A stretch of DNA of 29,163 nucleotides from M3007 sp046160345 (GCA_046160345.1 JBJXGO010000125.1:1-29163), one strand, 5' to 3'; numbered from the stretch's first letter, positions 1 through 7,957 are shown. The notes: generated from the sequence alone by a model not told the origin. A program made the numbers and translations.

Positions 1-68
1 AACTAGACCACACCAAAGAACCTTTGAAACCATTGTACGAATTTCTGAAACAACACCTTGGGCTATGA
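1..68 (+). CDS. 3' end of an unidentified upstream gene (partial)
   Basis: A reading frame open from the window edge (codons from base 3) ends at a TGA at 66-68 and encodes a C-terminal tail reading LDHTKEPLKPLYEFLKQHLG. The TGA overlaps the ATG of the next gene (ATGA at 65-68), the usual arrangement of translationally coupled genes, which supports it being real coding sequence. The tail is too short to assign a family. It does not look like the end of NuoF, so it may be another guest gene in the nuo operon (inference). Confidence 0.5.
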   Translation, partial: LDHTKEPLKPLYEFLKQHLGL

Positions 69-955
69 CCACCCAAATCCAAACCGAACTAAAAAACCTC
101 GAACAACAACATGGCATCAAAATCCTCTACGCCATAGAGAGCGGAAGCCGGGCTTGGGGATTTGCTTCAACGGATAGCGATTGGGACGTGCGGTTCATTT
201 ACATACACCGAAAGGACTGGTATCTCTCAATAGACGACAAAAAAGATAGCGTTGAAATAATGCTGCCCAATGACCTTGATTTGAGCGGCTGGGAGATGCG
301 AAAAGCACTGAAATTGTTCAGAAAATCAAATCCACCGCTTATGGAATGGCTGAACAGCCCTATCATTTATCACGAAGAAAAACCGGTGGTAGAGCAGTTT
401 CGAGGGCTAATGGCGGAGTACTTCAACCCAAAGTCATGCCTGCACCATTATCTGCACATGGCCGAGGGGAATTTCAGAGAGTATTTGCAACGTGATCTGG
501 TGCGAACTAAGAAATACTTCTATGTTATCCGCCCGGTTTTGGCGTGTCAATGGATTGAGCGAACGGACACTATGGCGCCAACCGAGTTTCAAAAACTGTT
601 TGAAACCCAAATTGAAGATGGGGAATTGAAAAGGGAGATCGAGAAACTGCTAGCAAGAAAACGGAGCGGTGATGAATTGAGAGAAGAACCTAAAATAAAG
701 ATACTCAATGATTTTCTGGAAGAACGGATTCAATATTATGCGAATTATGTCAAGCAGTTTGAACTCAAAAAACAACCTGACACTGAAAAATTGAACGATT
801 TTTTCCGAAAGACACTAAGCCAATTTGGGAATGTGTCAAAGGTCAAAATGGAAGAAATTTCACTAGAAGGCGATCCTTTTGATTCCATGGAATTGGTTTA
901 TTCAAAAGACTTGAAAGCACTTGAAGACATTGCACGAACGAAGATTAGACGATAA
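65..955 (+). CDS. RlaP-type nucleotidyltransferase (polymerase beta superfamily, PF10127-like)
   Basis: A 296-residue protein with a polymerase-beta nucleotidyltransferase core at the N-terminus. The motif ESGSRAWGF (residues 25-33) is the family's G-S loop. It is followed by DSDWDVRF (37-44), whose D39 and D41 are the expected metal-binding carboxylates, and by YIHRKDWYLSI, typical of the RlaP/YbgL-like branch. Proteins of this branch have been proposed to take part in RNA repair or in biological conflict systems; the exact substrate is unknown. The remainder (about 100-296) is helical and charged with no recognisable second domain. The start overlaps the stop of the preceding gene, and nuoG begins 35 bases downstream, so it probably shares the nuo transcript. 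Nothing links it functionally to complex I. The family call is strong; the role is inference. Confidence 0.85.
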   Translation: MTTQIQTELKNLEQQHGIKILYAIESGSRAWGFASTDSDWDVRFIYIHRKDWYLSIDDKKDSVEIMLPNDLDLSGWEMRKALKLFRKSNPPLMEWLNSPIIYHEEKPVVEQFRGLMAEYFNPKSCLHHYLHMAEGNFREYLQRDLVRTKKYFYVIRPVLACQWIERTDTMAPTEFQKLFETQIEDGELKREIEKLLARKRSGDELREEPKIKILNDFLEERIQYYANYVKQFELKKQPDTEKLNDFFRKTLSQFGNVSKVKMEEISLEGDPFDSMELVYSKDLKALEDIARTKIRR

Positions 956-990
956 CAAAATGACCCGCGTTAAAAACACAGCCCAATAAT

Positions 991-1923
991 ATGGCAAAAG
1001 TTACCATAGACGGACAAACAATTGAAGTCGCCGACGGCACTACCATCCTGAACGCAGCCCGCCAACTTGGCGGTGAACTCGTACCGCCTGCTATGTGCTA
1101 TTATTCCAGCTTGCAAGGCTCTGGCGGCAAATGTCGCACCTGCCTTGTGCGTGTCACCAAAGGTTCTGAAAAAGACCCGCGGCCCATGCCCAAACTCATG
1201 GCTTCCTGCCAAACAATGGTCATGGATGGTATGGAAGTAGCCAGTAAAAGCGACCCAATGGTCACAGAAGCCCGTGCAGCGGTTACGGAATTCCTGCTCA
1301 TCAATCACCCGCTTGATTGCCCAATTTGCGACCAGGCTGGCGAATGCCATCTGCAAGACCTCTCCTTTGAGCACGGCAAGGCCAGCACCCGCTACGAATT
1401 TGAACGCCGCACCTTTGAAAAGATCGACATTGGTCCTTACATCAAACTTCACATGACGCGCTGTATCATGTGTTTCCGTTGCGTGTATGTCGCCAACCAA
1501 CTCACCGAAGAGCGCGTTCACGGCATCATCAACCGGGGCGACCATGCAGAGATCAGCACCTATATTGAGAAAGCGATTGATAACGATTTCAGCGGCAACG
1601 TCATCGACGTATGTCCGGTAGGTGCGCTTACTGACCGTACATTCCGTTTTAAGAGCCGGGTCTGGTTCCTAAATCCTATGGATGCACACCGCGATTGTGA
1701 TAAATGTTCCGGAAAAGTAGTCGCATGGATGTATGGTGGTGAAATTTACCGGATCACAGGCCGTAAGGACAAGTATGGTGAGTTGCACGATTTCATTTGT
1801 AACACCTGCCGATTCGAGAAAAAGGACAAAACAGACTGGATTATCGAAGGCCCGCGTGATCTAGACCGTCACTCGGTCATTTCACAAAATCATTATGAGC
1901 ACGGAGAACTGACCGTCAGCTAA
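991..1923 (+). CDS. nuoG: NADH-quinone oxidoreductase subunit G, short form
   Basis: Peripheral-arm subunit of complex I that carries electrons from the NuoEF end toward the quinone site. Cluster ligands are visible in order. C36, C48, C51 and C73 form the [2Fe-2S] N1b site. H106, C110, C113 and C119 are the His-plus-three-Cys N5 site. C158, C161, C164 and C208 are the [4Fe-4S] N4 site. A further pair of CxxC motifs follows (C236/C239 and C270/C273). At 310 residues it is much shorter than proteobacterial NuoG (about 900) because the molybdopterin-oxidoreductase-like domain is absent; such short forms are usual in Bacteroidota. nuoE/F are not in the window, and the gene immediately upstream is the nucleotidyltransferase. 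The ATG follows the AT-rich stretch CAATAAT. Confidence 0.93.
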   Translation: MAKVTIDGQTIEVADGTTILNAARQLGGELVPPAMCYYSSLQGSGGKCRTCLVRVTKGSEKDPRPMPKLMASCQTMVMDGMEVASKSDPMVTEARAAVTEFLLINHPLDCPICDQAGECHLQDLSFEHGKASTRYEFERRTFEKIDIGPYIKLHMTRCIMCFRCVYVANQLTEERVHGIINRGDHAEISTYIEKAIDNDFSGNVIDVCPVGALTDRTFRFKSRVWFLNPMDAHRDCDKCSGKVVAWMYGGEIYRITGRKDKYGELHDFICNTCRFEKKDKTDWIIEGPRDLDRHSVISQNHYEHGELTVS

Positions 1924-1980
1924 CCAGATCAACAAATAAGCAGACAAACAAATCCCCAGATCAACAAATAACCAATAGAT
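1924..1980. repeat. Direct repeat in the nuoG-nuoH spacer
   Basis: The 16-base unit CCAGATCAACAAATAA occurs perfectly twice, at 1924-1939 and 1956-1971 (period 32). The rest of the spacer is A/C-rich. No gene fits here. Confidence 0.8.
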
Positions 1981-3012
1981 ATGACCGCACTCTTACTTTT
2001 CAGTCTCGGGATAATCATCGAAAAAGCCGTGTTGATCCTCGTGCTTTTCGTCGTTACGCTTGGTGTGGCCGCCTACTCTACTTACGGAGAGCGTAAAATC
2101 GCGGCTTTTTTTCAGGACCGGCTTGGCCCAAGCAATGCCGGACCTTGGGGTATCCTCCAGCCATTGGCCGATGGGGTTAAAATGTTCACCAAGGAAGATT
2201 TTGTACCCAACCAATCTGAGCGCTGGCTGTATATCCTTGCGCCAGGAGCATTCATTTTTGTAGCATTGATGGCCTCCGCAGTTATTCCATGGGGCACCAC
2301 TTTAACATTGGGTGGACTCAACTGGAATTTGCAGGTAGCGGATCTGAACATCGGGATTTTATATGTTATTGGCCTTGCCTCCCTTGGCGTTTATGGTATC
2401 ATGCTGGGCGGTTGGGCATCAAACAACAAATTTTCACTGTACGGAGCCATACGCGCCAGTTCTCAAATGATCTCTTACGAACTGGCCATGGGACTGGCAC
2501 TAATTGCTGTCGTGATGTTAAGTGGATCATTAAGCCTCCGAACAATTGTGGACCAACAGGCAGGGATGTGGAACGTTGTCTATCAGCCGCTTGGGTTTAT
2601 CCTTTTTCTTACCTGTGCCCTGGCAGAGTGCAATCGCGCTCCTTTTGATATGGCCGAGTGCGAAACGGAATTGATTGGTGGTTACCATACCGAATATAGT
2701 GCCATGAAACTAGGGATGTTCCTGTTCGCAGAATACATCAACATGTTTATTTCCTGCACCATCATATCCTGCCTTTATTTTGGAGGTTACCATTTTCCTG
2801 GTCTCGATCCGGGATGGTTAGGTGGTTTGATGGGGCCTATAGTGTTGCTTGGCAAAGCATTCTTCTTCATCTTTGTATTTATGTGGATACGCTGGACACT
2901 CCCGCGTTTCCGCTATGACCAATTGATGCACCTGGGCTGGAAATCGCTTATTCCGCTGGCGATCGTGAATATGATGCTGACAGGGGCCGGGATATTGTGG
3001 CTGGGGAAATAA
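1981..3012 (+). CDS. nuoH: NADH-quinone oxidoreductase subunit H
   Basis: Membrane subunit of complex I that forms the quinone-binding chamber together with the peripheral arm. The 343-residue length is normal for the family. Strong signatures are GERKIAAFFQDRLGP near residues 36-50, followed by the LQPLADGVKMFTKED loop, and the acidic segment CNRAPFDMAECETELIGGYH near 219-238, which lies in the conserved Glu-rich quinone-site loop. Eight or so hydrophobic segments span the protein, ending with a short GKXX tail. It lies 57 bases after nuoG and 142 bases before nuoI on the same strand. No truncation or missing key residue was noticed. Confidence 0.95.
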   Translation: MTALLLFSLGIIIEKAVLILVLFVVTLGVAAYSTYGERKIAAFFQDRLGPSNAGPWGILQPLADGVKMFTKEDFVPNQSERWLYILAPGAFIFVALMASAVIPWGTTLTLGGLNWNLQVADLNIGILYVIGLASLGVYGIMLGGWASNNKFSLYGAIRASSQMISYELAMGLALIAVVMLSGSLSLRTIVDQQAGMWNVVYQPLGFILFLTCALAECNRAPFDMAECETELIGGYHTEYSAMKLGMFLFAEYINMFISCTIISCLYFGGYHFPGLDPGWLGGLMGPIVLLGKAFFFIFVFMWIRWTLPRFRYDQLMHLGWKSLIPLAIVNMMLTGAGILWLGK

Positions 3013-3067
3013 TGAACTATGAACTATGAACTATGAAGTATGAAGTATGAAGTAAGAAGTAAGAACG
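3012..3067. repeat. Heptanucleotide tandem array after nuoH
   Basis: Eight consecutive 7-base units run from the last base of the nuoH stop: ATGAACT three times, ATGAAGT three times, AAGAAGT once, then AAGAACG. The array sits in the 142-base nuoH-nuoI spacer, which otherwise (3068-3154) shows no gene. Confidence 0.9.
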
Positions 3068-3154
3068 ATTGAGGTAGATTCCATAGTCCTGATCAAATTT
3101 TTATCCGCTGAAGCCTTTGTGTAGGCGGGGACCAACAATAGCAAATCAAAAAAA

Positions 3155-3703
3155 ATGCAACTCACTCAACGGTCGAAAAACGTCGTCAACAAAAAAATGA
3201 GCTTCATGGAGCGCATTTACCTGCCCGCTATTGCCAAGGGCATGTGGACGACGCTCAAGCACTTTTTTAGAAAATCGAATACGGTTTCTTATCCAAAGGA
3301 GCAGCGCGAATTTGCCCCTGTTTATCGCGGATGGCACGTGTTAAAACGCGACGAACAGGGCCGGGAAAACTGCACTGCCTGTGGCCTTTGTGCGGTGGCT
3401 TGTCCCGCGGAAGCTATCACGATGGAGGCTGCCGAGCGGGAACATGGCGAGGAGCACCTCTACCGGGAAGAGAAGTACGCAGCGGTATATGAGATCAATA
3501 TGCTTCGCTGTATTTTCTGCGGACTTTGCGAGGAAGCCTGCCCAAAAGAGGCAATTTTCCTAACCGACCGCATTGTACCCAGCGATTACGCCCGAAACGG
3601 CTTCATTTTTGGAAAAAATTTGCTGGTTGAAGGTGTGGAGCCCGAAAAACGCATAGACGTTACTAAAAGGCAAAAACACATCACAGAAAATGTTATGAGT
3701 TAA
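3155..3703 (+). CDS. nuoI: NADH-quinone oxidoreductase subunit I
   Basis: The 8Fe ferredoxin-like subunit of complex I that hands electrons to cluster N2 in NuoB. Two CxxCxxCxxxC motifs are visible: C73, C76, C79, C83 and C119, C122, C125, C129, each closed by a CP turn (the usual N6a/N6b arrangement with swapped fourth Cys). The N-terminal amphipathic segment with YLPAIAKGMWTTLKHFF is typical of bacteroidotal NuoI. Two starts are possible: the ATG at 3155 (182 residues) and the ATG at 3197 (MSFMERIYLP). Both have A-rich upstream sequence, and the shorter form matches the usual N-terminus about as well. nuoJ follows after a short repeat-bearing spacer. Confidence 0.94.
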   Translation: MQLTQRSKNVVNKKMSFMERIYLPAIAKGMWTTLKHFFRKSNTVSYPKEQREFAPVYRGWHVLKRDEQGRENCTACGLCAVACPAEAITMEAAEREHGEEHLYREEKYAAVYEINMLRCIFCGLCEEACPKEAIFLTDRIVPSDYARNGFIFGKNLLVEGVEPEKRIDVTKRQKHITENVMS

Positions 3704-3733
3704 TTGTTATTTACGCAGACGCTTTTCCTAATA

Positions 3734-3756
3734 ACTCATAACCCATCACTCATAAC
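3734..3756. repeat. Direct repeat in the nuoI-nuoJ spacer
   Basis: ACTCATAAC occurs at 3734-3742 and again at 3748-3756 (period 14), inside the 60-base spacer between the nuoI stop and the preferred nuoJ start. Confidence 0.65.
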
Positions 3757-3763
3757 TAAAAAA

Positions 3764-4264
3764 ATGGCTCAATACATATTCCTGACCCTCGCCGCCATTT
3801 CAATGCTCACGGCGCTGCTCATGGTTCTTTCCAGGAACCCTGTTCACAGCGTTTTATACCTGATCCTCACGTTTTTTGCCATTGCCGGGCAGTATATTTT
3901 GCTCAATGCGCAGTTTCTCGCTGTAGTACACATCATTGTATATGCCGGAGCGATCATGGTTCTATTTCTGTTTGTTTTGATGCTTTTGAATCTGAGCAAA
4001 GAAACCGAGCCTCAAAAATCAACCAGGTGGAAGATCACTGCGGCCATTACCTCGGGGATGTTACTTGTCACCCTCGTCGGCGCTCTTCGGGGTGGCATCC
4101 AGGTAAGCATACCGGAAAATGGGAACAGTCAGGTTGGCTTGGTGGAAAACCTTGGAAAGGTATTATTTACTGATTTTGTGGTGCCCTTTGAGATTGCCGG
4201 GATACTGTTTTTGGCGGCCATGGTGGGGGCGGTTTTGGTGGGGAAGCGGGATTTGCAGGTGTAG
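3764..4264 (+). CDS. nuoJ: NADH-quinone oxidoreductase subunit J
   Basis: Small membrane subunit of complex I next to NuoK and NuoA. With the start at the ATG of 3764 it has 166 residues, beginning MAQYIFLTLAAISM. An in-frame TTG at 3704 would add 20 residues translated from the repeat-like spacer (LITHNPSLITKK) and is unlikely to be used. Five hydrophobic segments are visible. The signatures NPVHSVLYLILTF and AQFLAVVHIIVYAGAIMVLF are the conserved TM2-TM3 region of the family. The A-run directly before the ATG fits Bacteroidota initiation. The next gene in the transcript is not nuoK but an Mrr-like endonuclease, 61 bases away. Confidence 0.93.
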   Translation: MAQYIFLTLAAISMLTALLMVLSRNPVHSVLYLILTFFAIAGQYILLNAQFLAVVHIIVYAGAIMVLFLFVLMLLNLSKETEPQKSTRWKITAAITSGMLLVTLVGALRGGIQVSIPENGNSQVGLVENLGKVLFTDFVVPFEIAGILFLAAMVGAVLVGKRDLQV

Positions 4265-4325
4265 GACTCGTGAACGGATTAATCCTGTCCACCTCACATT
4301 ACTATTATGCCGAAAACTATAAGCT

Positions 4326-5189
4326 ATGCCAAAAGAAATCTTTAGATATAAGTTTGATGACCTGTTTAATCCAACGATTCAGGCATTAAATGATTTGGGA
4401 GGATCAGGTTCAATTAGTGAAATTGAGGAACAGGTAGCCAAACTATTGAATTTGACTGAGGATGAAGTCAATGAAATGCACAAAATGAATAAAGGTAATA
4501 TTACCAAGTTCTCATACCGATTAGGTTGGACAAGGAATTACCTTAAAGGATTTGGTGTTTTGGAAAATTCAGCAAGAGGCGTTTGGGCTCTCACAGAGAA
4601 GGGGTTAAAAATCAAAGAGGTTGATAAGGAAGTGGTAAAACGATTCGTAAGACAAAAAAGGGAGGAGGGTAAACCATTGGTTGACATTAAAACTACTGAA
4701 AACCCGGAAGTTGAAGAGGATCAATTACAGACTTGGCAAGAAACACTTCTTGAAATCTTAAAAAAAATTGACCCAATTGCATTTGAACGGCTTTGTCAAA
4801 GATTTCTGCGAGAACTTGGATTTCAAAATGTGGAGGTTACACAAAGAAGTAACGATGGTGGGATTGATGGTGTTGGAATTGTCAAAATTGGAACGGTTAT
4901 CTCATTTCGTTGTGTTTTTCAAGCAAAACGATACAAAAACACTGTTTCCTCAGATATTATCCGGGATTTTAGAGGCGCGATGATTGGCAGAGGGGATCGC
5001 GGTGTAATAATTACAACAGGAACATTCACAAGGGAAGCTAAAAAAGAGGCCATTCGAGATGGTGCGCCTCCAATAGACCTGATTGACGGCATCGAGTTAG
5101 CCGAGAAACTCAAAGATTTAAGGTTAGGTATCGAAGTTGAGATGGTAGAGAAAGTAAACATAAAAAATGACTGGTTCAAATCAATTTGA
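4326..5189 (+). CDS. Mrr-like restriction endonuclease (type IV style)
   Basis: A 287-residue protein with the two-domain layout of Mrr. The N-terminal winged-helix region (about 5-100) resembles Mrr_N and ends in GVWALTEKG. The C-terminal PD-(D/E)xK nuclease (about 140-270) resembles Mrr_cat. In the nuclease, E154 lies in AFERLCQRFL, D181 in NDGGIDG, and the Q199-A-K201 motif lies in FQAKRY, so all catalytic positions are present. The family cuts methylated or otherwise modified foreign DNA and needs no partner methylase, consistent with none being adjacent. It sits between nuoJ and nuoK on the same strand, and its 3' end contains a possible upstream nuoK start. Its sequence is visibly more AT-rich than the nuo genes, suggesting acquisition from elsewhere (inference). 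Confidence 0.88.
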   Translation: MPKEIFRYKFDDLFNPTIQALNDLGGSGSISEIEEQVAKLLNLTEDEVNEMHKMNKGNITKFSYRLGWTRNYLKGFGVLENSARGVWALTEKGLKIKEVDKEVVKRFVRQKREEGKPLVDIKTTENPEVEEDQLQTWQETLLEILKKIDPIAFERLCQRFLRELGFQNVEVTQRSNDGGIDGVGIVKIGTVISFRCVFQAKRYKNTVSSDIIRDFRGAMIGRGDRGVIITTGTFTREAKKEAIRDGAPPIDLIDGIELAEKLKDLRLGIEVEMVEKVNIKNDWFKSI

Positions 5190-5190
5190 T

Positions 5191-5511
5191 ATGCTCGAAA
5201 CAATACGTTCCATCCCCATTGACTACTACGTTTACTACGCCACCATACTTTTCGTCATCGGCGTATTTGGTGTGCTGGTGCGCCGCAATGCCATCGTGGT
5301 ATTGATGTGCATTGAATTGATGCTCAATGCCGTAAACCTGCTCCTGGCGGCCTTTTCCACTTACTTGTCTGATGCACAAGGCCAAATCATGGTGTTCTTC
5401 ATCATGGTCGTCGCGGCAGCTGAGGCGGCGGTCGGGCTGGGTATTCTGGTTATGATCTATCGAAACACAAAGAGCACAGATATTTCTTTGCTCGATAATT
5501 TAAGAAATTGA
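5191..5511 (+). CDS. nuoK: NADH-quinone oxidoreductase subunit K
   Basis: Three-TM antiporter-like (MrpC-type) subunit in the proton-pumping arm of complex I. The preferred start is the ATG at 5191 (106 residues, MLETIRSIPIDYYVYYA), two bases after the mrr stop. An in-frame ATG at 5167 lies inside the last codons of mrr and would add MTGSNQFD, which is not family-like although its upstream is A-rich. The conserved TM2 glutamate is in VLMCIELMLNAVNLLL, and TM3 has the expected GLGILVMIYR. Translational coupling to mrr is possible with either start. The length is normal. Confidence 0.93.
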   Translation: MLETIRSIPIDYYVYYATILFVIGVFGVLVRRNAIVVLMCIELMLNAVNLLLAAFSTYLSDAQGQIMVFFIMVVAAAEAAVGLGILVMIYRNTKSTDISLLDNLRN

Positions 5512-5528
5512 ATAGCCAAAGCGGCTAT
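5512..5528. other. Small inverted repeat after nuoK
   Basis: ATAGCC (5512-5517) pairs with GGCTAT (5523-5528) around the loop AAAGC, directly after the nuoK stop. There is no U-tract, so it is a poor terminator. ATAGCCAAAGCG is repeated with one mismatch as ATGGCCAAAGCG at 5543-5554, the start of the next gene. Confidence 0.4.
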
Positions 5529-5542
5529 ATTAAAAGGGCGAT

Positions 5543-5989
5543 ATGGCCAAAGCGATCGTTATCAGAAAATCGATTTTCGTGTCCGCCAGTCCAGAGGTAG
5601 TTTGGGATTTTACCCAGGATTACAATTTGCGTCCTCTTTGGGATAACACTGTAAAAAGCGCGGAAGTAATTGAAATCGAGCCATTTGTGAAAGTGAGAAT
5701 AATTGGGCGCGATGGAAGCAAGCTGATCTTTGAGTACAAATTTTTTGAACGGCCTGCTCGCACAACTTTGAGCATGGAAGTCGAGAGATCAAGGTTTTTT
5801 GAAAAAGGAGGAGGCTCATAGACTTATGAACCGTTGGATGGCGGAGCGCTTTGGACCCAAATCAACTCCGTCCAACTTCGAAAAAACAACTGGGCTCAAT
5901 GGATGAAACACTTTATCCAATGGATGTTAGAAACCAGCACCAGTAAAGCCATGAGAATTGCTAAAAAATTGATTGAAACAAAACGATAA
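5543..5989 (+). pseudogene. SRPBCC-family protein gene interrupted by one in-frame amber codon
   Basis: The first 92 codons give a START/SRPBCC (polyketide-cyclase-like) N-terminus: IFVSASPEVVWDFTQDYNLRPLWD is the usual first strand and helix. A TAG at 5819-5821 stops it after GGGS. The same frame continues for 55 sense codons to a TAA at 5987-5989, reading TYEPLDGGALWTQ and ending in a charged C-terminal helix (WMLETSTSKAMRIAKKLIE), which is what the rest of such a domain looks like. Together the two parts give a normal length near 148 residues. The residue at the stop is plausibly a tryptophan (TGG to TAG, one transition). These proteins bind small hydrophobic ligands; the ligand here is unknown. 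Alternatives are a sequencing error or stop-codon readthrough. Confidence 0.8.
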
Positions 5990-6007
5990 AAAATAACGGC
6001 ATTCCTA

Positions 6008-7894
6008 ATGCAGTCACTGATACCATTAATACCCTTTCTGCCGTTCATCGGCTTCGCGACCAACGGCTTGTTTGGCAAACGCCTTAGCAAAAACCTCGTT
6101 GGACTCATCGGCAGCGGCACCTTGCTGGCATCGTTTGTGTTGAGCCTCATGTGCTTCAACCAAGTTGCAGTATCTGGCCCAATCCAGGTGACCTTGTACA
6201 ACTTTTTCACAGTAGGCAATCTGAGCGCTGATTTTGGTTTTCTTGTGGACCAACTTTCGGTCTGGATGATGCTGATCGTGACAGGCGTAGGCTTCCTGAT
6301 CCATGTGTACAGCATAGGTTATATGCACGACGATGATGGCTTTTGGAAATTCTTTGCCTACCTCAACCTGTTCATTTTCTCCATGTTGTTGCTCGTTATG
6401 GGCGATAATTTCCTGATGCTGTTTTTTGGTTGGGAAGGCGTAGGACTTTGCTCCTACCTGCTCATCGGATTTTGGTACACGAACAAAGAATACGGCAAGG
6501 CGGCCCGCAAAGCGTTCATTATGAACCGAATCGGTGACCTGGGTTTACTGATCGGGATGTTTATGATTTTCCAAATCTTTGGAAGCCTCAATTTCACGGA
6601 GATTTTCAATACCCTGCCTACCATCCGACTTGAAGCAGGGGTTATGACCTTGATCTGCCTGCTGTTGTTTATCGGAGCCATGGGTAAAAGCGCCCAAATC
6701 CCGCTCTACACCTGGTTGCCCGATGCCATGGCCGGCCCTACGCCCGTGTCGGCGCTGATCCACGCAGCCACAATGGTGACGGCGGGCGTTTACCTCGTAG
6801 CCCGCTGCCATCCGCTCTATAACCTCTCTGCCGATGCCATGCACTTTGTGGCGCTGATCGGGGTGATCACCTGCATATTCGCCGCCATCATTGGTCTGCG
6901 GCAAAACGACATCAAAAAAGTGCTCGCCTATTCCACTGTGTCGCAGTTGGGGCTGATGTTTGTTGCACTTGGCATGGGCGCTTACGCCAGCGCCATATTT
7001 CACGTCACAACCCACGCTTTTTTCAAAGCCCTGTTGTTCCTGGCAGCGGGCTCGGTGATACACGGAATGGGTGGTGAACAGGACATCCGCAACATGGGAG
7101 GGCTTCGCAAAGCCATGCCGATCACGTTTTGGGTATTCCTGATCGGCACTTTTGCGATCGCGGGATTCCCGTTGATGGCGGGCTTTTTCTCGAAGGACGA
7201 AATATTCGCGTTCACCTTCGCACATAGCGGTGGATGGTGGTGGGGTTTTGCCGGTTTAGGGGCTATGTTCACCGCAATTTACATGTGCCGCCTTCTTTAC
7301 GTTACATTTTTTGGCGAATTCCGAGGCACGCATGAACAAGCCCACCATTTACATGAAAGCCCAAAAGTGATGACCGTGCCGTTGATAATTCTGGCAGTGC
7401 TTTCTATTGCCGGTGGTTTTTTGAATACCCCCCATTTCCTGCATCTGGGTAATGAGCAATGGCTGGCGCACTGGTTCTCCGGCGTTATTCCGTTCAACGA
7501 AATACACCTCGATGCGAGCACAGAATGGACTTTGATGGTTTTCACCACCTCGCTGGCGGTGCTTATCATTATCGTGTCGTACTTCATTTACGGAAAAAAA
7601 TCAAACCTCCCGGTGGCGGATACGGCGCAATCAAGCCTCACCCGTTTGGTAGCAAACAAGTTCTATGTAGATGAATTGTATGACTTCCTGTTCGTTCGTC
7701 CGGTAGAAAAAATGTCCAAATTGTTCCACTACTATGTTGATATTCAGGGAATTGATGGGATGGTAAATAGCATAGGCGCCGGAGTACAGCGACTTGGCGC
7801 GCAGTTTAGAAAATTGCAAAACGGAAATATTGAATATTATTTGCTGGGCATGGTGCTTGGGGGGGTATTGTTGTTGTTGACGATGTGGGTGTGA
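6008..7894 (+). CDS. nuoL: NADH-quinone oxidoreductase subunit L
   Basis: Distal antiporter-like proton-pumping subunit of complex I. At 628 residues with about 16 hydrophobic segments it is full length. Signatures include FFGWEGVGLCSYLLIGFW (the conserved TM5 Glu region), then KSAQIPLYTWLPDAMAGPTP with the conserved Lys, and the histidine-bearing SALIHAATMVTAGVYL. FFSKDEI lies in the later helices, and the C-terminal part contains the long lateral-helix region and a final TM. It starts 18 bases after the end of the broken SRPBCC frame. The N-terminus MQSLIPLIPFLPFIGF is a normal first TM. Nothing appears truncated. Confidence 0.95.
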   Translation: MQSLIPLIPFLPFIGFATNGLFGKRLSKNLVGLIGSGTLLASFVLSLMCFNQVAVSGPIQVTLYNFFTVGNLSADFGFLVDQLSVWMMLIVTGVGFLIHVYSIGYMHDDDGFWKFFAYLNLFIFSMLLLVMGDNFLMLFFGWEGVGLCSYLLIGFWYTNKEYGKAARKAFIMNRIGDLGLLIGMFMIFQIFGSLNFTEIFNTLPTIRLEAGVMTLICLLLFIGAMGKSAQIPLYTWLPDAMAGPTPVSALIHAATMVTAGVYLVARCHPLYNLSADAMHFVALIGVITCIFAAIIGLRQNDIKKVLAYSTVSQLGLMFVALGMGAYASAIFHVTTHAFFKALLFLAAGSVIHGMGGEQDIRNMGGLRKAMPITFWVFLIGTFAIAGFPLMAGFFSKDEIFAFTFAHSGGWWWGFAGLGAMFTAIYMCRLLYVTFFGEFRGTHEQAHHLHESPKVMTVPLIILAVLSIAGGFLNTPHFLHLGNEQWLAHWFSGVIPFNEIHLDASTEWTLMVFTTSLAVLIIIVSYFIYGKKSNLPVADTAQSSLTRLVANKFYVDELYDFLFVRPVEKMSKLFHYYVDIQGIDGMVNSIGAGVQRLGAQFRKLQNGNIEYYLLGMVLGGVLLLLTMWV

Positions 7895-7918
7895 GATTTT
7901 TAATGGAAAAACGGCAAC

Positions 7919-7953
7919 TTTGCACATAATCATTACCAATTCAAATAGGTTTG
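7919..7953 (+). promoter_or_regulatory. Candidate internal promoter for the DUF433/DUF5615 pair
   Basis: TAGGTTTG at 7946-7953 matches the Bacteroidota -7 box TAnnTTTG, with TTTG at 7919-7922 as a possible -33 element (23-base gap, slightly long). The start codon lies only 4 bases after the box, so the transcript would be almost leaderless. Motif match only. Confidence 0.35.
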
Positions 7954-7957
7954 AACG

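Noticed and set aside
970..1545. Long minus-strand frame opposite nuoG, and similar minus-strand frames opposite nuoL, the acs gene and the RND gene
   Set aside because: They are antisense shadows of strongly conserved genes and show no domain or signal of their own.
3012..3067. CRISPR-like array in the nuoH-nuoI spacer
   Set aside because: Units are 7 bases and contiguous with no spacers, so it is a simple tandem repeat.
3704..3763. N-terminal extension of NuoJ from a TTG start
   Set aside because: The extra residues come from the repeat-like spacer, and the family N-terminus begins at the ATG of 3764.
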